The notes: generated from the letters alone by a model not told the origin. DNA of 64,000 bases from Methylomonas sp. EFPC3 (GCF_029643245.1 NZ_CP116398.1:1860001-1924000); one strand, 5' to 3'; shown: positions 1-10,331, counted from the stretch's first letter. Translations and numbers: made by a program.

Positions 1-678
1 AAACAAAGCCTGGGCGATCAAGGCGTGGCCGATATTCAATTCGACGATAGAATCGATCCGGCAAATCGCTTCGACGTTGTGCAGATTTAAACCATGTCCG
101 GCATTGACCTGCAGGCCGGCGGCATGGGCGTATGCCGCTGCGTCGCGAATCCGCTGTAATTCCCTTTCACGCTCCTCGCGGGTTTCGGCATCGGCATAGC
201 GGCCGGTATGTAATTCGACTACCGGAGCCCCGGCAGCCAACGCCGCGTCGATTTGGCGAAAGTCAGGATCGATGAACAACGAGACTTCGATGCCGGCCAC
301 GGCCAACTGCAGACAGGCTTGTTTCATTCTGTCGGCAGCGCCGGCCACGTCCAAGCCACCCTCGGTCGTCAATTCCTCGCGACGCTCTGGCACCAAACAG
401 CAAGCCTGCGGCCGCAGTTCACAGGCGATCGCCAGCATCGGCTCGGTCACCGCCATTTCCAGATTCAAGCGGGTATGTAACATCTCCTGCAACAGCCGGA
501 TATCCCGGTCCTGAATATGCCGTCTATCCTCCCGCAAATGTGCGGTGATGCCGTCGGCACCGGCTTGCTCCGCCAACAACGCCGCCTGCACCGGTTCAGG
601 GTAACGGGTGCCTCTGGCTTGCCGCAGTGTCGCGACATGATCGATATTGACGCCCAGCAATATAGTTTGTTTTGTCAT
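1..678 (-). CDS. pdxJ: Pyridoxine 5'-phosphate synthase PdxJ (3' end off the left edge)
   Basis: PdxJ condenses 1-deoxy-D-xylulose 5-phosphate with 3-amino-2-oxopropyl phosphate to make pyridoxine 5'-phosphate, the last ring-closing step of de novo vitamin B6 synthesis in the cytosol. An open frame runs without a stop from the ATG at 678 to the window edge, giving 226 residues of the roughly 240 expected. Family stretches are clear: [18 protein letters not shown] at the N terminus, [53 protein letters not shown] and NAGHGLN near the edge. It is the last visible gene of the rnc-era-recO-pdxJ run, 42 bases after recO. Only the extreme C terminus is missing. Confidence 0.95.
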   Translation of the reverse strand, partial: MTKQTILLGVNIDHVATLRQARGTRYPEPVQAALLAEQAGADGITAHLREDRRHIQDRDIRLLQEMLHTRLNLEMAVTEPMLAIACELRPQACCLVPERREELTTEGGLDVAGAADRMKQACLQLAVAGIEVSLFIDPDFRQIDAALAAGAPVVELHTGRYADAETREERERELQRIRDAAAYAHAAGLQVNAGHGLNLHNVEAICRIDSIVELNIGHALIAQALF

Positions 679-720
679 GTACTCTTAAATCCGAGGAAAA
701 AATCCGCGAAAACCATTCGG

Positions 721-1422
721 TTATAAATGTTTGATTATTTTGGCCAGCACTGCGCGACTACTCAGCTGCCGCCCTTGCAAGTGGACGTCCAACATTTTCC
801 TGAGCAGGACTTTGGCTTCGACCAACGCCTCAGCCGGCAATGCCGCCCTGCCGGCTAACATCGCCAGCGTGTCGCCGCCGACCGCGCCGCCGCCGGCCTG
901 TTCCATGCCGTAATCGGCAATAAAATCGTAGCGCCGGCCGGCGACAATCGGCTCGCCGCTGACATCGTAAGCCAAATCGGCGGCATAGCCGGCCTCTCGC
1001 AACAAATCCAGCTCGAAATAGCGCAAAGTTTGCTCGATATTCCGAGCATCAGACAATTCGCGCAGACATCGCCGGTAAAGCGCGAAAATTCCCGGTTGGG
1101 GATCGGCTTTCTGCACGAAGATACCGACCAATTCGTTGACATAAAATCCGCAGTACAAAGCCAAGCTCTGTAACGGATAACTGTCGACATATTCAGCGTC
1201 GGCCAGGACTTTCAGTTCGTGTTTGCCGACATAAGACAGCTTCAATGCCGAAAACGGCAGCAGCAGGCCGGCCGTCTTAGACTTCGGTTTTCTGACCCCT
1301 TTGGCCAATATCGGGACCAAGCCGAAATCGCGGGTGAATACGTCTAACAACAGGCTGGTTTCCCGATACGGCCGATGTTGCAACACGAACGCCGGCTGCA
1401 AATGAACCGCACCACCATCCAT
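721..1422 (-). CDS. recO: DNA repair protein RecO
   Basis: RecO works with RecR to load RecA onto SSB-coated single-stranded DNA during gap repair. The protein is about 233 residues, the usual family length. The N-terminal OB-fold signature is visible (QPAFVLQHRPYRETSLLLDVFTRD without the gap: residues about 9-32), followed by an all-helical C-terminal half. The zinc-finger cysteines seen in some RecO proteins are absent, as in many gammaproteobacteria. The ATG at 1422 overlaps the era stop codon by one base (TGATG); a GTG one codon upstream at 1425 would give a GTGA overlap. Either way translation is coupled to era, and pdxJ follows in the same run. Confidence 0.93.
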   Translation of the reverse strand: MDGGAVHLQPAFVLQHRPYRETSLLLDVFTRDFGLVPILAKGVRKPKSKTAGLLLPFSALKLSYVGKHELKVLADAEYVDSYPLQSLALYCGFYVNELVGIFVQKADPQPGIFALYRRCLRELSDARNIEQTLRYFELDLLREAGYAADLAYDVSGEPIVAGRRYDFIADYGMEQAGGGAVGGDTLAMLAGRAALPAEALVEAKVLLRKMLDVHLQGRQLSSRAVLAKIIKHL

Positions 1423-2311
1423 CACTCACCGAAGTCGGTAAAACCCAAACTCTGCAAGGCCCGCTCGTTATCCGACCAGCCTTTTTTCACCTTGACCCAT
1501 AACTGCAGATAGACTTTTTGGCCGATCAATTTTTCGATATCGACTCGAGCCTCGCTACCGACCTTTTTCAGCATCTCGCCCTGTTTACCGATGACGATAC
1601 TTTTCTGGCTGTCGCGCTCAACTAAAATCGCCGCGTAAATTTTGCATAATTCCGGGTATTCTTCGTAGCGCTCGATTTCGACAGTCAATGCGTAAGGCAG
1701 CTCGTCACCCAGACGCCGGGTCAATTTCTCGCGAATGATTTCCGCGGCAAAAAACCGCTCCGGCCGGTCGGTGATTTGGTCCTCCGGGTAAATCGGCTCG
1801 GCCTCGGGCAATAAGGCCATGATTTGCTGCTCCAGCACATCCAGATTGGTATTCCGTAAGGCCGACACCGGCAGAATGTGTTGGAACGGATACTTAGCCT
1901 GGGCCTCGGCGAAAAACCGCAGCACGGCATCCTTGTCCTTGAGCTTATCGACTTTGTTGACCACCAGAATCACCGGCAAACCGGCCCGCTCCAGCTTCTT
2001 GAAAATTTTCTCGTCGTATTCGTGCCAATACAAGCCGTCCAATAACCAGACCACGACATCGACGCCCAGCAGGGTGCTGTCGGCGGTTTTGTTCAGGTAA
2101 CGGTTCAAGACTTTTTTTCGTCCTGATGCATGCCCGGCGTATCCATGAAAATCGCCTGACCGGCCTCGGTGGTTTTGATGCCGAGAATCCGATGCCGGGT
2201 GGTTTGCGGCTTGCGGGACGTGATGCTGAGCTTTTGCCCCAGCAAGTGGTTCATCAACGTCGACTTGCCGACGTTGGGCCTACCGATCAGAGCGACATAT
2301 CCGCAGTTCAT
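1422..2311 (-). CDS. era: GTPase Era, reading frame interrupted by a one-base shift
   Basis: Era is a GTPase with a C-terminal KH domain that binds the 3' end of 16S rRNA and is needed for 30S assembly. Here it lies in two frames. The first (2311-2105, 68 residues) carries G1 GRPNVGKS at residues 10-17, the QTTRHR switch region and G3 DTPG, and stops just after MHQDEKKS. The second (2108-1422) starts at NRYLNKT and carries G4 NKVDK, a G5-like SALRN and the KH segment [13 protein letters not shown]. One extra A in the A7 run at 2112-2118, or a -1 ribosomal shift there, restores [14 protein letters not shown] and a 296-residue protein of normal size. The start ATG overlaps the rnc stop by 4 bases. 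Sequencing error, programmed frameshift or true mutation all remain possible; split translation is unlikely because the cut falls inside the G domain. Confidence 0.88.
2111..2117 (-). other. Slippery heptamer A AAA AAG at the era frame break
   Basis: On the coding strand the zero-frame codons are GAA AAA AAG TCT TGA, so the heptamer A AAA AAG sits in the register used for -1 frameshifting in E. coli dnaX. A -1 slip re-reads the last A and continues as AAA GTC TTG AAC, giving the K-V-L-N residues expected in Era; the zero-frame stop is only one codon further on. An AGGA Shine-Dalgarno-like element lies a few bases upstream. The nearest obvious downstream stem (CAGCA, loop CCC, TGCTG) begins roughly 30 bases away, further than the usual 5-9 base spacing. 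The site is seen directly; its use is inference. Confidence 0.5.
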
Positions 2312-2991
2312 TTAGCCTTGGTTTGCAAAAGGTTCAACATATTTTCCGCCGCGGCCTGCTCGGCCTTTTTGCGGGAGATTCCGACACCGTTGCAGGTCTC
2401 GGAAGTGACCACGACGCTACATTTGACTTCGAAAGTCTGGGCATGGTCGGCGCCGGACATGCCGATCAATTCGTAAACCGGCAAGGGCTTGCGGCCGGCC
2501 TGCATCAACTCTTGCAGCCGGGTTTTCGGATCCTTGTTCCAATCGTCGACTTTCAAATCTGCGAACTTATCGGCAAACAGGCGCAGTATCCATTGCCGGC
2601 AAGTGTCGATGCCCTGATCTCGAAGCAACGCGCCCATGATAGCTTCCAGCGCATCCGACAAAATCGAATCGCGACGAAATCCGCCGCTCTTCAACTCGCC
2701 TGACCCCAGGATCAGATAGTCGCCGAGATTATGCTGTCTGGCCAATTCGGCCAGCGAACTTTGATTGACCAGACTAGCCCGCAAACGGCTCAGCACGCCT
2801 TCGCCGGCGTCGGGAAACAACTCGTACAATTGCTCGGCAATGACGAAGCCGAGTACCGAATCACCCAGATATTCCAACCGTTCGTTATTGCGGGCACCGA
2901 CGCTACGGTGGGTCAGCGCCATGCTGAACAACTGCGGATCGTTGAAGGTCAATCCGAGTTTTGCCGAGAGAAGTTCGGGTTTCTTAATCAC
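2308..2991 (-). CDS. rnc: Ribonuclease III
   Basis: RNase III cleaves double-stranded RNA, releasing 16S and 23S precursors and processing several mRNAs. The 227-residue protein has the catalytic signature [13 protein letters not shown] at about residues 36-48, with the acidic residues that bind Mg2+, the second acidic site DALEAIMGA, and a C-terminal double-stranded RNA binding domain ([11 protein letters not shown], then [14 protein letters not shown]). Start and stop codons overlap both neighbours by 4 bases (DUF4845 gene upstream, era downstream), so the genes are translationally coupled, as is standard for lepB-rnc-era-recO. Confidence 0.97.
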   Translation of the reverse strand: MIKKPELLSAKLGLTFNDPQLFSMALTHRSVGARNNERLEYLGDSVLGFVIAEQLYELFPDAGEGVLSRLRASLVNQSSLAELARQHNLGDYLILGSGELKSGGFRRDSILSDALEAIMGALLRDQGIDTCRQWILRLFADKFADLKVDDWNKDPKTRLQELMQAGRKPLPVYELIGMSGADHAQTFEVKCSVVVTSETCNGVGISRKKAEQAAAENMLNLLQTKAK

Positions 2992-3365
2992 TTGTTGCCG
3001 GCTTCGAATCCTTCATGGAATTCGACCAGTACACTCAGATTACCCATGATGTGCTCCACCCGCTCGTAGTCGATTTCGACCCGGACGTAACCCGGTTGCG
3101 CCACGATCGTCACGTCTTCGGGCTTGACATGTTCGACATAGTTCATATCGAACCGTTTATCCAGACTGGTCTTGATCTCGGATTTAGACTTGGTGACGAT
3201 ATCGGTCGTGTTTTCGATCGCCTTGATCGCATTGACCACACGGCTGTGATTGATATAAATCGGCGCAATCTTCAGTATCAACAGCGTAAAGAAACCGATC
3301 AATGCCAAAATGAAGGCTATCGACAAAAAGGTCAGGCCTTGCTGTTTTCGGGGTAAAGAGCGCAT
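2988..3365 (-). CDS. DUF4845 membrane-anchored protein
   Basis: A 125-residue protein with a positively charged N terminus (MRSLPRKQQG), one hydrophobic segment at about residues 11-33 (FLSIAFILALIGFFTLLILK) and a soluble remainder rich in charged residues. The type IV pilin-like N terminus and the position between lepB and rnc match the DUF4845 family of gammaproteobacteria, whose function is not established. A strong ribosome binding site (AGGAGG) precedes the ATG. The last codons overlap the rnc start by 4 bases. Leader peptidase substrate status has been suggested by context only; nothing in the sequence proves it. Confidence 0.8.
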   Translation of the reverse strand: MRSLPRKQQGLTFLSIAFILALIGFFTLLILKIAPIYINHSRVVNAIKAIENTTDIVTKSKSEIKTSLDKRFDMNYVEHVKPEDVTIVAQPGYVRVEIDYERVEHIMGNLSVLVEFHEGFEAGNK

Positions 3366-3443
3366 CGCGTCCTCCTAAAAGCTTAAACAACGGGCGCATA
3401 TCTGGCATCAATGCACACCGCTAAACCGTCCGGTAAGCCCGGA

Positions 3444-4220
3444 TTACTGCAATACTGTCCCCAGACGGCCGAAATCGATGCCGTTATTTTGCCAATCCCA
3501 ATTCATCCAGATAAAGAACGCTTTACCGACCAGATTGGCTTCGGGTACATAGCCCCAGTAACGGCTGTCGTTACTATTGTCGCGGTTGTCGCCCATCATG
3601 AAGTACTGTCCGGGTGGTACCACAAAGACGTCTTCAACCGTGGAAGCTCCAGGCGCCACCAGGATGGAATGTTGCACGCCGGTCAAATCTTCTTCCAAGC
3701 GCTCGGCACCGGTCATATTGGCGCCTTGACCGACACCCTGGTAGCGTCCTAACGAAACTTGTTTAATCGGAGTACCGTTTACGTAAAGTTTCTTGTCGAA
3801 ATAGGCGATTCTATCGCCGGGCAAACCGATCACCCGTTTGATGTAATCGACTTCCGGTTGCTTCGGGTAACGGAATACGACGATGTCGCCGCGTTTCGGC
3901 TCACCCATTTCAACGACTTTGGTATTCAATACCGGCAAGCGGATACCGTAACTGAATTTGTTGACCAGGATGAAATCGCCGACCAGCAGCGTCGGCATCA
4001 TCGACCCGGACGGAATCCGGAACGGCTCGACCAAAAACGAACGCAGCAATAGCACGATCAAGACCACTGGAAAAAACGAACGGGCGTATTCGACCAACAC
4101 CGGTTCCTTTTCGGTTGGGTACGGCAAACCGGCGCGCTTCAAATACAGGCTGTAGCCACCCCAGACGATACCGGTGACAAACGTGGCGGCGACCAAAAAA
4201 AATGAAAAATCGTAATCCAT
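3444..4220 (-). CDS. lepB: Signal peptidase I
   Basis: LepB removes signal peptides from Sec and Tat exported proteins at the periplasmic face of the inner membrane. The 258-residue protein has two N-terminal hydrophobic segments (about 5-25 and 50-65). It carries the Box B motif with catalytic Ser73 in SGSMMPT, the general-base Lys128 in DYIKRVIGLPGDR, and the Box E motif GDNRDNSNDSR. Its length is shorter than the E. coli enzyme (324) but typical for the family. It follows lepA by 12 bases and precedes the DUF4845 gene, the usual lepA-lepB-rnc-era order. Confidence 0.96.
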   Translation of the reverse strand: MDYDFSFFLVAATFVTGIVWGGYSLYLKRAGLPYPTEKEPVLVEYARSFFPVVLIVLLLRSFLVEPFRIPSGSMMPTLLVGDFILVNKFSYGIRLPVLNTKVVEMGEPKRGDIVVFRYPKQPEVDYIKRVIGLPGDRIAYFDKKLYVNGTPIKQVSLGRYQGVGQGANMTGAERLEEDLTGVQHSILVAPGASTVEDVFVVPPGQYFMMGDNRDNSNDSRYWGYVPEANLVGKAFFIWMNWDWQNNGIDFGRLGTVLQ

Positions 4221-4232
4221 AAACTATTGCCG

Positions 4233-6032
4233 TTACTCTTTATTGACTTGCAACACCGCCAGAAACGCCTCCTGCGGAATCTCGATACTACCGACCTGCT
4301 TCATCCGTTTCTTACCGGCTTTCTGCTTTTCCAGCAGTTTTTTCTTCCGCGTGATATCGCCGCCGTAACATTTGGCCGTCACGTTCTTACGCATGGCCTT
4401 GACCGTGGAGCGGGCGATGATTTTGGAACCGATCGCGGCTTGGATCGCGACTTCGTACATTTGGCGCGGAATCAAATCCTTCATTTTTTCGACCAAATCG
4501 CGGCCGCGGTTTTGCGCCTGGTCGCGGTGGACGATAATCGACAACGCGTCGACCTTGTCGCTGTTGATCAAAACATCCAGTTTCACCAACGGCGCCGGCT
4601 CGAAACGGAGAAATTCGTAATCGAACGAAGCGTAACCGCGGCTGACCGACTTCAAGCGATCGAAGAAATCCAATACCACTTCGCTCATCGGCAACTCGTA
4701 ATTCAACGAAACCTGACCGCCGACATACTGCATGTTCTTTTGGTTGCCGCGCTTTTCGACGCATAGATTGATCACGCTGCCCAAGTAGGTCTGCGGCACC
4801 AGAATGTTGGCCAAAATGATGGGCTCGCGAACCTCTTCGATGGTGCCGGGATCCGGCAACTTCGCCGGGTTATCGACCATCATCACTTCGCCGTTGTGGG
4901 TCTCGACTTCATAGACCACGGTCGGCGCGGTCGTAATCAGATCGATGTTGTATTCGCGCTCCAGCCTTTCCTGCACGATTTCCATGTGCAACATGCCGAG
5001 AAAGCCGCAACGAAAGCCGAATCCCAGCGCCTGCGACGTTTCGGCTTCGTAATTCAATGCCGAATCGTTCAGCCGTAATTTGTCCAAAGCCTCGCGCATG
5101 GCGCCGAAATCGTCGGAACTGACCGGATACAGGCCGGCAAATACCCGCGGCTGCACCTTTTCGAAACCGGGCAAGACTTCGCCGGCCGGATTATCGGTCG
5201 CGGTAATGGTATCCCCGACCGGGGCACCGAAAATGTCCTTGATACCGGCGACGATAAAACCCACCTCACCCGTTGCCAGCTCTGGCTTTTCCAACTGCTT
5301 GGGTGTGAACACGCCCAGTTTGTCGACGGGATAAGACTTGCCGGTCGACATCACGGTGATCTTTTGTTTACGCCTCAACGAACCGTTGACGATGCGTACC
5401 AACGACACCACACCAAGGTAGTTGTCGAACCAGGAATCGATGATTAAGGCCTGCAGCGGCCCGGCTTCGTTACCGCTTGGCGGCGGAATTTTTTGGATCA
5501 GTTGTTCCAGCACCGACTCTACATTCAGGCCGGTCTTGGCGCTGATCTGACAGGCGTCGTCGGCCGGAATGCCGATGACGTCTTCGATCTCGGCCATCAC
5601 CCGCTCCGGCTCGGCCGAGGGCAGATCGATCTTGTTCAATACCGGTACCACTTCGAGTCCCTGCTCGATCGCGGTGTAGCAGTTGGCGACACTCTGCGCC
5701 TCTACACCTTGAGCGGCATCGACGACCAGCAAGGCACCTTCGCAGGCAGCCAAGGAACGCGATACTTCGTAGGAAAAATCGACATGGCCCGGAGTATCGA
5801 TGAAATTCAGTTGGTAGGTTTCGCCGTCGCCGGCCTTGTAATCCAGCGTAACGCTCTGCGCTTTGATGGTAATGCCGCGTTCCCGCTCCAGATCCATAGA
5901 ATCCAGTACTTGAGCCTCCATCTCCCGGTCGCTGAGTCCGCCGCAAATTTGAATGAACCGGTCCGCCAATGTCGATTTCCCGTGGTCGATATGGGCGATG
6001 ATGGAGAAATTTCTGATATGTTTTTGATCCAC
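4233..6032 (-). CDS. lepA: Elongation factor 4 (LepA)
   Basis: LepA is a ribosome-associated translational GTPase that influences elongation and 30S biogenesis. The 599-residue protein matches the family length. G motifs are [10 protein letters not shown] (about residues 12-21), [12 protein letters not shown] and NKIDLP, and the C-terminal domain unique to EF4 ends in an Arg/Lys-rich stretch (residues about 545-580). It starts the lepA-lepB pair and is 67 bases downstream of the zipA-like gene, so it may share a transcript with smc-zipA or have its own promoter in that gap. Confidence 0.97.
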   Translation of the reverse strand: MDQKHIRNFSIIAHIDHGKSTLADRFIQICGGLSDREMEAQVLDSMDLERERGITIKAQSVTLDYKAGDGETYQLNFIDTPGHVDFSYEVSRSLAACEGALLVVDAAQGVEAQSVANCYTAIEQGLEVVPVLNKIDLPSAEPERVMAEIEDVIGIPADDACQISAKTGLNVESVLEQLIQKIPPPSGNEAGPLQALIIDSWFDNYLGVVSLVRIVNGSLRRKQKITVMSTGKSYPVDKLGVFTPKQLEKPELATGEVGFIVAGIKDIFGAPVGDTITATDNPAGEVLPGFEKVQPRVFAGLYPVSSDDFGAMREALDKLRLNDSALNYEAETSQALGFGFRCGFLGMLHMEIVQERLEREYNIDLITTAPTVVYEVETHNGEVMMVDNPAKLPDPGTIEEVREPIILANILVPQTYLGSVINLCVEKRGNQKNMQYVGGQVSLNYELPMSEVVLDFFDRLKSVSRGYASFDYEFLRFEPAPLVKLDVLINSDKVDALSIIVHRDQAQNRGRDLVEKMKDLIPRQMYEVAIQAAIGSKIIARSTVKAMRKNVTAKCYGGDITRKKKLLEKQKAGKKRMKQVGSIEIPQEAFLAVLQVNKE

Positions 6033-6099
6033 TTAGCTTCTTGATAATACGTTGGGTTGCAATAACTTACGGCGGCTGCCCTGCCGCCGGATGGCGGGT

Positions 6100-6831
6100 T
6101 CAGGCAGTAGCCAATATTTCCCGGAATTGGGCAACGGTTTCGGCGGTCAGCGGTTGCCGTTGATTATCCCAAACCACGCCGTCGAGGGCGTCGGCCAGGG
6201 TATCGATGGTTTCCATGAAATCGTCGAATACGGCCAACGGATTGTCGACTTCGCGCGGCTGCATAAAAAAGACAATGCCGGGGCAATAGAAATCGTCCAA
6301 TCCGGTGTCGGGAAAGGTACCGGGATCGACCATGCTGGCCACCGCAAAATCCACCATCCGATTCGCGTCCACTCGCTCGAACACTCTGACGCTACCGTAA
6401 CGCAAACCGACTCGTTCGAAGGCGTCGAACAAGTCTTCGCCGTTGAACCCCTGATCGGCGCGAGCGACGATGCTGAATTCGATCAGAATCGGCAAATGGG
6501 AGCGGCTGGCAGCGGGCGCGGGAACAGCAACCGCTTTTTCCGGTTCCCGCCGCGCGGCAACCGCGGCTTTTGGCGACGGCTTGATAGCTTTGTCATCTAA
6601 CAACGCATCTCCATCAACCAAGTCGTCTCCCAAAGCAAACACGCCGAGGCCGTCTTCCTCGTCCTCAACGGCAAATTCGTCCACAGTTCTGTCGTCGTAA
6701 GAGTCTTCGTCGTAGTAATCGTCGGCGGCGCGTTTATAACGCAACGATTTGACGAAATGCCACAACACCATGCCGATCATCACCAGCACGCCGATCAAAA
6801 TAATCACGACTCTTAATAATTCTTTATCCAT
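6100..6831 (-). CDS. zipA: ZipA-type cell division protein
   Basis: ZipA anchors the FtsZ ring to the inner membrane. The 243-residue protein has one N-terminal membrane segment (about residues 6-28), a strongly acidic linker (DDYYDEDSYDDRTVDEF and following), a Pro/Ala-rich stretch, and a C-terminal domain (about 110-243) that resembles the FtsZ-binding fold, with HLPILIEFSIVAR and the late CPGIVFFMQPREVDNPLAVF segment. The start codon overlaps the smc stop by one base (TGATG). The smc-zipA order is common in gammaproteobacteria and supports the call. The linker is shorter than in E. coli ZipA (328 residues). Confidence 0.88.
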   Translation of the reverse strand: MDKELLRVVIILIGVLVMIGMVLWHFVKSLRYKRAADDYYDEDSYDDRTVDEFAVEDEEDGLGVFALGDDLVDGDALLDDKAIKPSPKAAVAARREPEKAVAVPAPAASRSHLPILIEFSIVARADQGFNGEDLFDAFERVGLRYGSVRVFERVDANRMVDFAVASMVDPGTFPDTGLDDFYCPGIVFFMQPREVDNPLAVFDDFMETIDTLADALDGVVWDNQRQPLTAETVAQFREILATA

Positions 6832-9800
6832 CAGTTTTCCGCCATGCTTACCGCTTCATCAATATCCACCGCCACCATTCGGGATACCCCGGGCTCCTTC
6901 ATGGTAACACCTGCCAGATGTTTTGCAATTTCCATTGTGACTTTGTTGTGTGAAATGTACAAAAATTGGACGGTTGCCGACATGTCTTCCACCATCTTCG
7001 AAAACCGCACGACATTGGCATCGTCGAGCGGCGCGTCGACTTCGTCCAGCAAGCAGAACGGCGCCGGATTCAGCTCGAAAATGGAGAAAACCAAAGCCAC
7101 CGCGGTCAGCGCTTTTTCGCCGCCGGACAACAAATGGATGGAACTGTTCCGCTTTCCGGGCGGCCGGGCAATAATATTGACGCCGGCTTCCAGCAAATCG
7201 TCTTCGGTCAATTCCAGATAGGCCTGACCGCCGCCGAACAAGCGCGGGAATTTTTCTTTGAGACCGTTGTTGATCTTGTCGAAGGTTTCCTTGAAACGCT
7301 GCCGGCTCTCCCGGTCGATCTTGCTGATCGCCTGGTCCAAGGTATTCAGGGCGTCGACCAGATCGTCATGCTGCTCGTTCAGGAACTTCATCCGCTCCGA
7401 CTGGGTTTTGTATTCCTCGATCGCCGTCAAGTTGATCGAACCCAAACGTTCGATTTGTTCGGCCAGATCGTCGACCTCGCGCTTCCATTGACTCTCGCTG
7501 GCGCCCTCGCGCAAGTTGGCCAGTATCACCTCCGGATCGGCATCCACTTCAGCTAATTGTTCAGCCACGGTTTGCTGCCTGACCTTACTGTCCTGCTGCT
7601 CGAAACGAATTTGATCCAGCGCTTCCTTTTGCTTCTCCAACGCACGCTGGGTTTGCGAATATTGTTCGGCCAACTGGCTGACGGATTGTTCGCTAGCCTG
7701 TTGCGCTTGGCGCTCGGCGCGCAGGCCATCCTCGAATTGTTGTTTTTTTTCCAACAACTCTTCCAACTGCATACGCTCCTCGTCCAACGGCGCCAGCGCA
7801 TAGTGCAATTTGTTTTCCAACTCGACGATCCGGTCGGCCGCTTGCTGATGCTGCACTTGCAGGCGCTCGATCTGCTTGGCAGTCAGGATTTCCGAGGATT
7901 TCAAGGATTCGATCTGGGCATGCAAGCGGTGCAAATGTCGACGGGCCTCATCCACCGAAGCGTCGGTGTTCTGCTGCCGGGCTTGCAACTCCTGGCTGAG
8001 CCGCTCCAAGTCGGCCTTACGGTCGCCCAAATCGCCCAAAGCCAGCTCGGCATCCTGCTTGGCCAATTCCGCTTCCGAGATACTCTCGACCACCTCAGCG
8101 AGGTGCTGGCCGATCTCGTCGATTTCATGGTCCAACTGTTCCAGACGACGCTTTTGTTGTTCGAAACGCGCGGCCTGGGCGCTATATTCGGCGCTTTTTG
8201 CCGAGAACTCGGCACTCAGTAATTTCTCTTTCTGCTGGTATTGCTCGCGATGGCTTTCCGCAGCCTTCAAGTCGTGTTCACAATGTTCCAATTGCTGTTC
8301 TTGTTCGGCAATCGCCATTTGCAATTCGGCTTGCCGCAATTTCAACTCGCGGAGCTCTTTCTCCCGATGCAAGACACCCGCCTTACTATCGCTGCCGCGG
8401 CTGACCTTGATCCAGTCGCGGCCCAGCCAGGTGCCGTCCGGCAGCACCACCGACTCGTGCGCCTGTAGCGGCAGTTGCCGCGCCTGCCGCATCGAGTCCG
8501 CGCAATAGATTCCGCTCAACAAACTGTCCAGCCGCCAACGGCTGCGGACCTTGCCGGCCAAGGTGTCAGCCACCGCCGATGCGGGCGCGGCAGCCGGGTG
8601 AGTTTCGAACACGATCAGCGACTGCTTGTTCAGCTCTTGCAGCTCGGCCAAAATTGCATCGGCGCTGTCGATACAGATTGCTTCCAGATAACTGCCTAAC
8701 ACGGTTTCGGCCGCCGTTTCCCAGCCTTCGTCGGCTTCGACGAATTCCGCCAGCCGCGGCTGCTGTTCCAAGCCCATTTGCTCCAGCCAGACGCCGAGTT
8801 CTTTCTTATCCTTACCCATCGCATGTTGCTGCAACAATTCCAGCGAACTGATCTTGCCATTGACCTTTTGCAATTCGGCGCGGTCGGCGTGCAACTGTTC
8901 CTGAATCTGTTTGATTTCCGGCCGCAACTCGCCGATACGTTGCAGCACAGCATCCAAATCCTGCTGTAGCTGCTGGCGCTCAGTCTCGATCAGCTCGATG
9001 CTGCTATCCAGCGTTTCCAATTCCAACTGCAACCGGGTATCGGTCAAACCGTGGCGTTCGCTGTGCAATTTATCGAGCCTTGCCTGCAATTGCCGACTCT
9101 GGTTTTCCAACTGAACCAGCTTGGTCCGCTGCACTTCGACTTGCTCCCGGTAACCGGCGTTTTCGGCCAGAAAAGCCTCCCACTGCTGTTGCCATTGCTG
9201 TTTTTGTAGATGTGCGTCCTGTTGGATACCCAGCAAATCCTCTTCACGTTCCTTGGCAACTACCATGGTTTCTTCGGCTTCCAATAGTGTCTGCCGGATC
9301 TCCTCGAGTTGTTGCCTATCTTGCTCGCATTCGACCTGCGCTTGCTCCGCTTGCTGCTTCAAGCGCTCGATCTCGACCAAGGTTTCTTCGTGGCTCTTCT
9401 GATTATGTTTGATGGTTTGCTCGAGACGGCTGACTTCGGCCACCAGCGTGGTGTATTCAGCTTGGGTCGAGTCCAGATGCTGCTGCTGAGCTTTTTGTTC
9501 GCTACGCTTCAGCTCCATCGACTTCTCGGTATCGCGCAACAACACAAACAAACGATTGTGTTCTTCAGCGACGCTTTGCAACTTGGCTTCGAGTTGTTGC
9601 GCGGAACGTTGAAAATTGCGCCAGCGCATCGCCAGCAATTCCTGTTTGAACTGGCGTTCCTGTTTTTTCAATTCGGTGTATTTCTCGGCCTTTTCCGCTT
9701 GCCGAGCCAGGTTTTTGATCTGCTTTTCCACCTCGTCGCGCAGATCGTTCAAACGCTCCAGATTTTCCCGGGTGTGACGCATGCGGGTTTCGGTTTCCGA

Positions 9801-10331
9801 ACGGCGTTCCTTATATTTGGAGACACCGGCAGCCTCTTCGATGTGCACGCGCAAATCTTCCGGCTTGGCTTCCACCATCCGCGAGATCGTGCCCTGCTCG
9901 ATGATCGCGTAACTGCGCGAGCCCAGACCGGTGCCCAAAAACAAATCGGTGATGTCTTTGCGCCGGCATTTGGAGCCGTTGAGCATGAACAGCGACTGGC
10001 CGTCGCGGCTGACTTGGCGCTTGATCGAAATCGTCGCATATTTGGCATATTCGCCGCCGGCCTTGCCTTCGCTATTGTCGAATACCAGTTCCACCGAAGC
10101 CACGCTGACCGGCTTGCGGCCGGATGAACCGTTGAAAATAACGTCGGCCATATTGCCGCCGCGCAAGTGCTTGGCCGAACTCTCGCCCATGACCCAGCGC
10201 ACCGCGTCGATGATATTGGACTTGCCGCAACCGTTAGGCCCGACGATCGCGGTCAGATTGCCGTTGATCGGAATCGTGGTGGGATCGACGAAGGATTTGA
10301 ATCCAGAAAGTTTGATTTTCTCCAGTTTCAT
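6831..10331 (-). CDS. smc: Chromosome segregation protein SMC
   Basis: SMC is the ATPase of the condensin-like complex (with ScpA and ScpB) that organises and separates sister chromosomes. The 1166-residue protein has an N-terminal ATPase half with Walker A GPNGCGKSN at residues 31-39, a long coiled coil very rich in Gln, Glu and Arg, a globular hinge near residues 490-640, and a second coiled coil. The C-terminal half carries the signature LSGGEKAL (near 1070) and Walker B FCLLDEVDAPLDD. Having smc rather than mukB is expected in deeper gammaproteobacteria such as methanotrophs. It is divergent from the diguanylate cyclase gene and co-transcribed with zipA. Confidence 0.97.
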   Translation of the reverse strand: MKLEKIKLSGFKSFVDPTTIPINGNLTAIVGPNGCGKSNIIDAVRWVMGESSAKHLRGGNMADVIFNGSSGRKPVSVASVELVFDNSEGKAGGEYAKYATISIKRQVSRDGQSLFMLNGSKCRRKDITDLFLGTGLGSRSYAIIEQGTISRMVEAKPEDLRVHIEEAAGVSKYKERRSETETRMRHTRENLERLNDLRDEVEKQIKNLARQAEKAEKYTELKKQERQFKQELLAMRWRNFQRSAQQLEAKLQSVAEEHNRLFVLLRDTEKSMELKRSEQKAQQQHLDSTQAEYTTLVAEVSRLEQTIKHNQKSHEETLVEIERLKQQAEQAQVECEQDRQQLEEIRQTLLEAEETMVVAKEREEDLLGIQQDAHLQKQQWQQQWEAFLAENAGYREQVEVQRTKLVQLENQSRQLQARLDKLHSERHGLTDTRLQLELETLDSSIELIETERQQLQQDLDAVLQRIGELRPEIKQIQEQLHADRAELQKVNGKISSLELLQQHAMGKDKKELGVWLEQMGLEQQPRLAEFVEADEGWETAAETVLGSYLEAICIDSADAILAELQELNKQSLIVFETHPAAAPASAVADTLAGKVRSRWRLDSLLSGIYCADSMRQARQLPLQAHESVVLPDGTWLGRDWIKVSRGSDSKAGVLHREKELRELKLRQAELQMAIAEQEQQLEHCEHDLKAAESHREQYQQKEKLLSAEFSAKSAEYSAQAARFEQQKRRLEQLDHEIDEIGQHLAEVVESISEAELAKQDAELALGDLGDRKADLERLSQELQARQQNTDASVDEARRHLHRLHAQIESLKSSEILTAKQIERLQVQHQQAADRIVELENKLHYALAPLDEERMQLEELLEKKQQFEDGLRAERQAQQASEQSVSQLAEQYSQTQRALEKQKEALDQIRFEQQDSKVRQQTVAEQLAEVDADPEVILANLREGASESQWKREVDDLAEQIERLGSINLTAIEEYKTQSERMKFLNEQHDDLVDALNTLDQAISKIDRESRQRFKETFDKINNGLKEKFPRLFGGGQAYLELTEDDLLEAGVNIIARPPGKRNSSIHLLSGGEKALTAVALVFSIFELNPAPFCLLDEVDAPLDDANVVRFSKMVEDMSATVQFLYISHNKVTMEIAKHLAGVTMKEPGVSRMVAVDIDEAVSMAEN

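Noticed and set aside
1422-2108. Second part of era as a separate gene starting from TTG
   Set aside because: The cut falls between the G3 and G4 motifs of one GTPase domain, there is no ribosome binding site, and a one-base correction rebuilds Era exactly.
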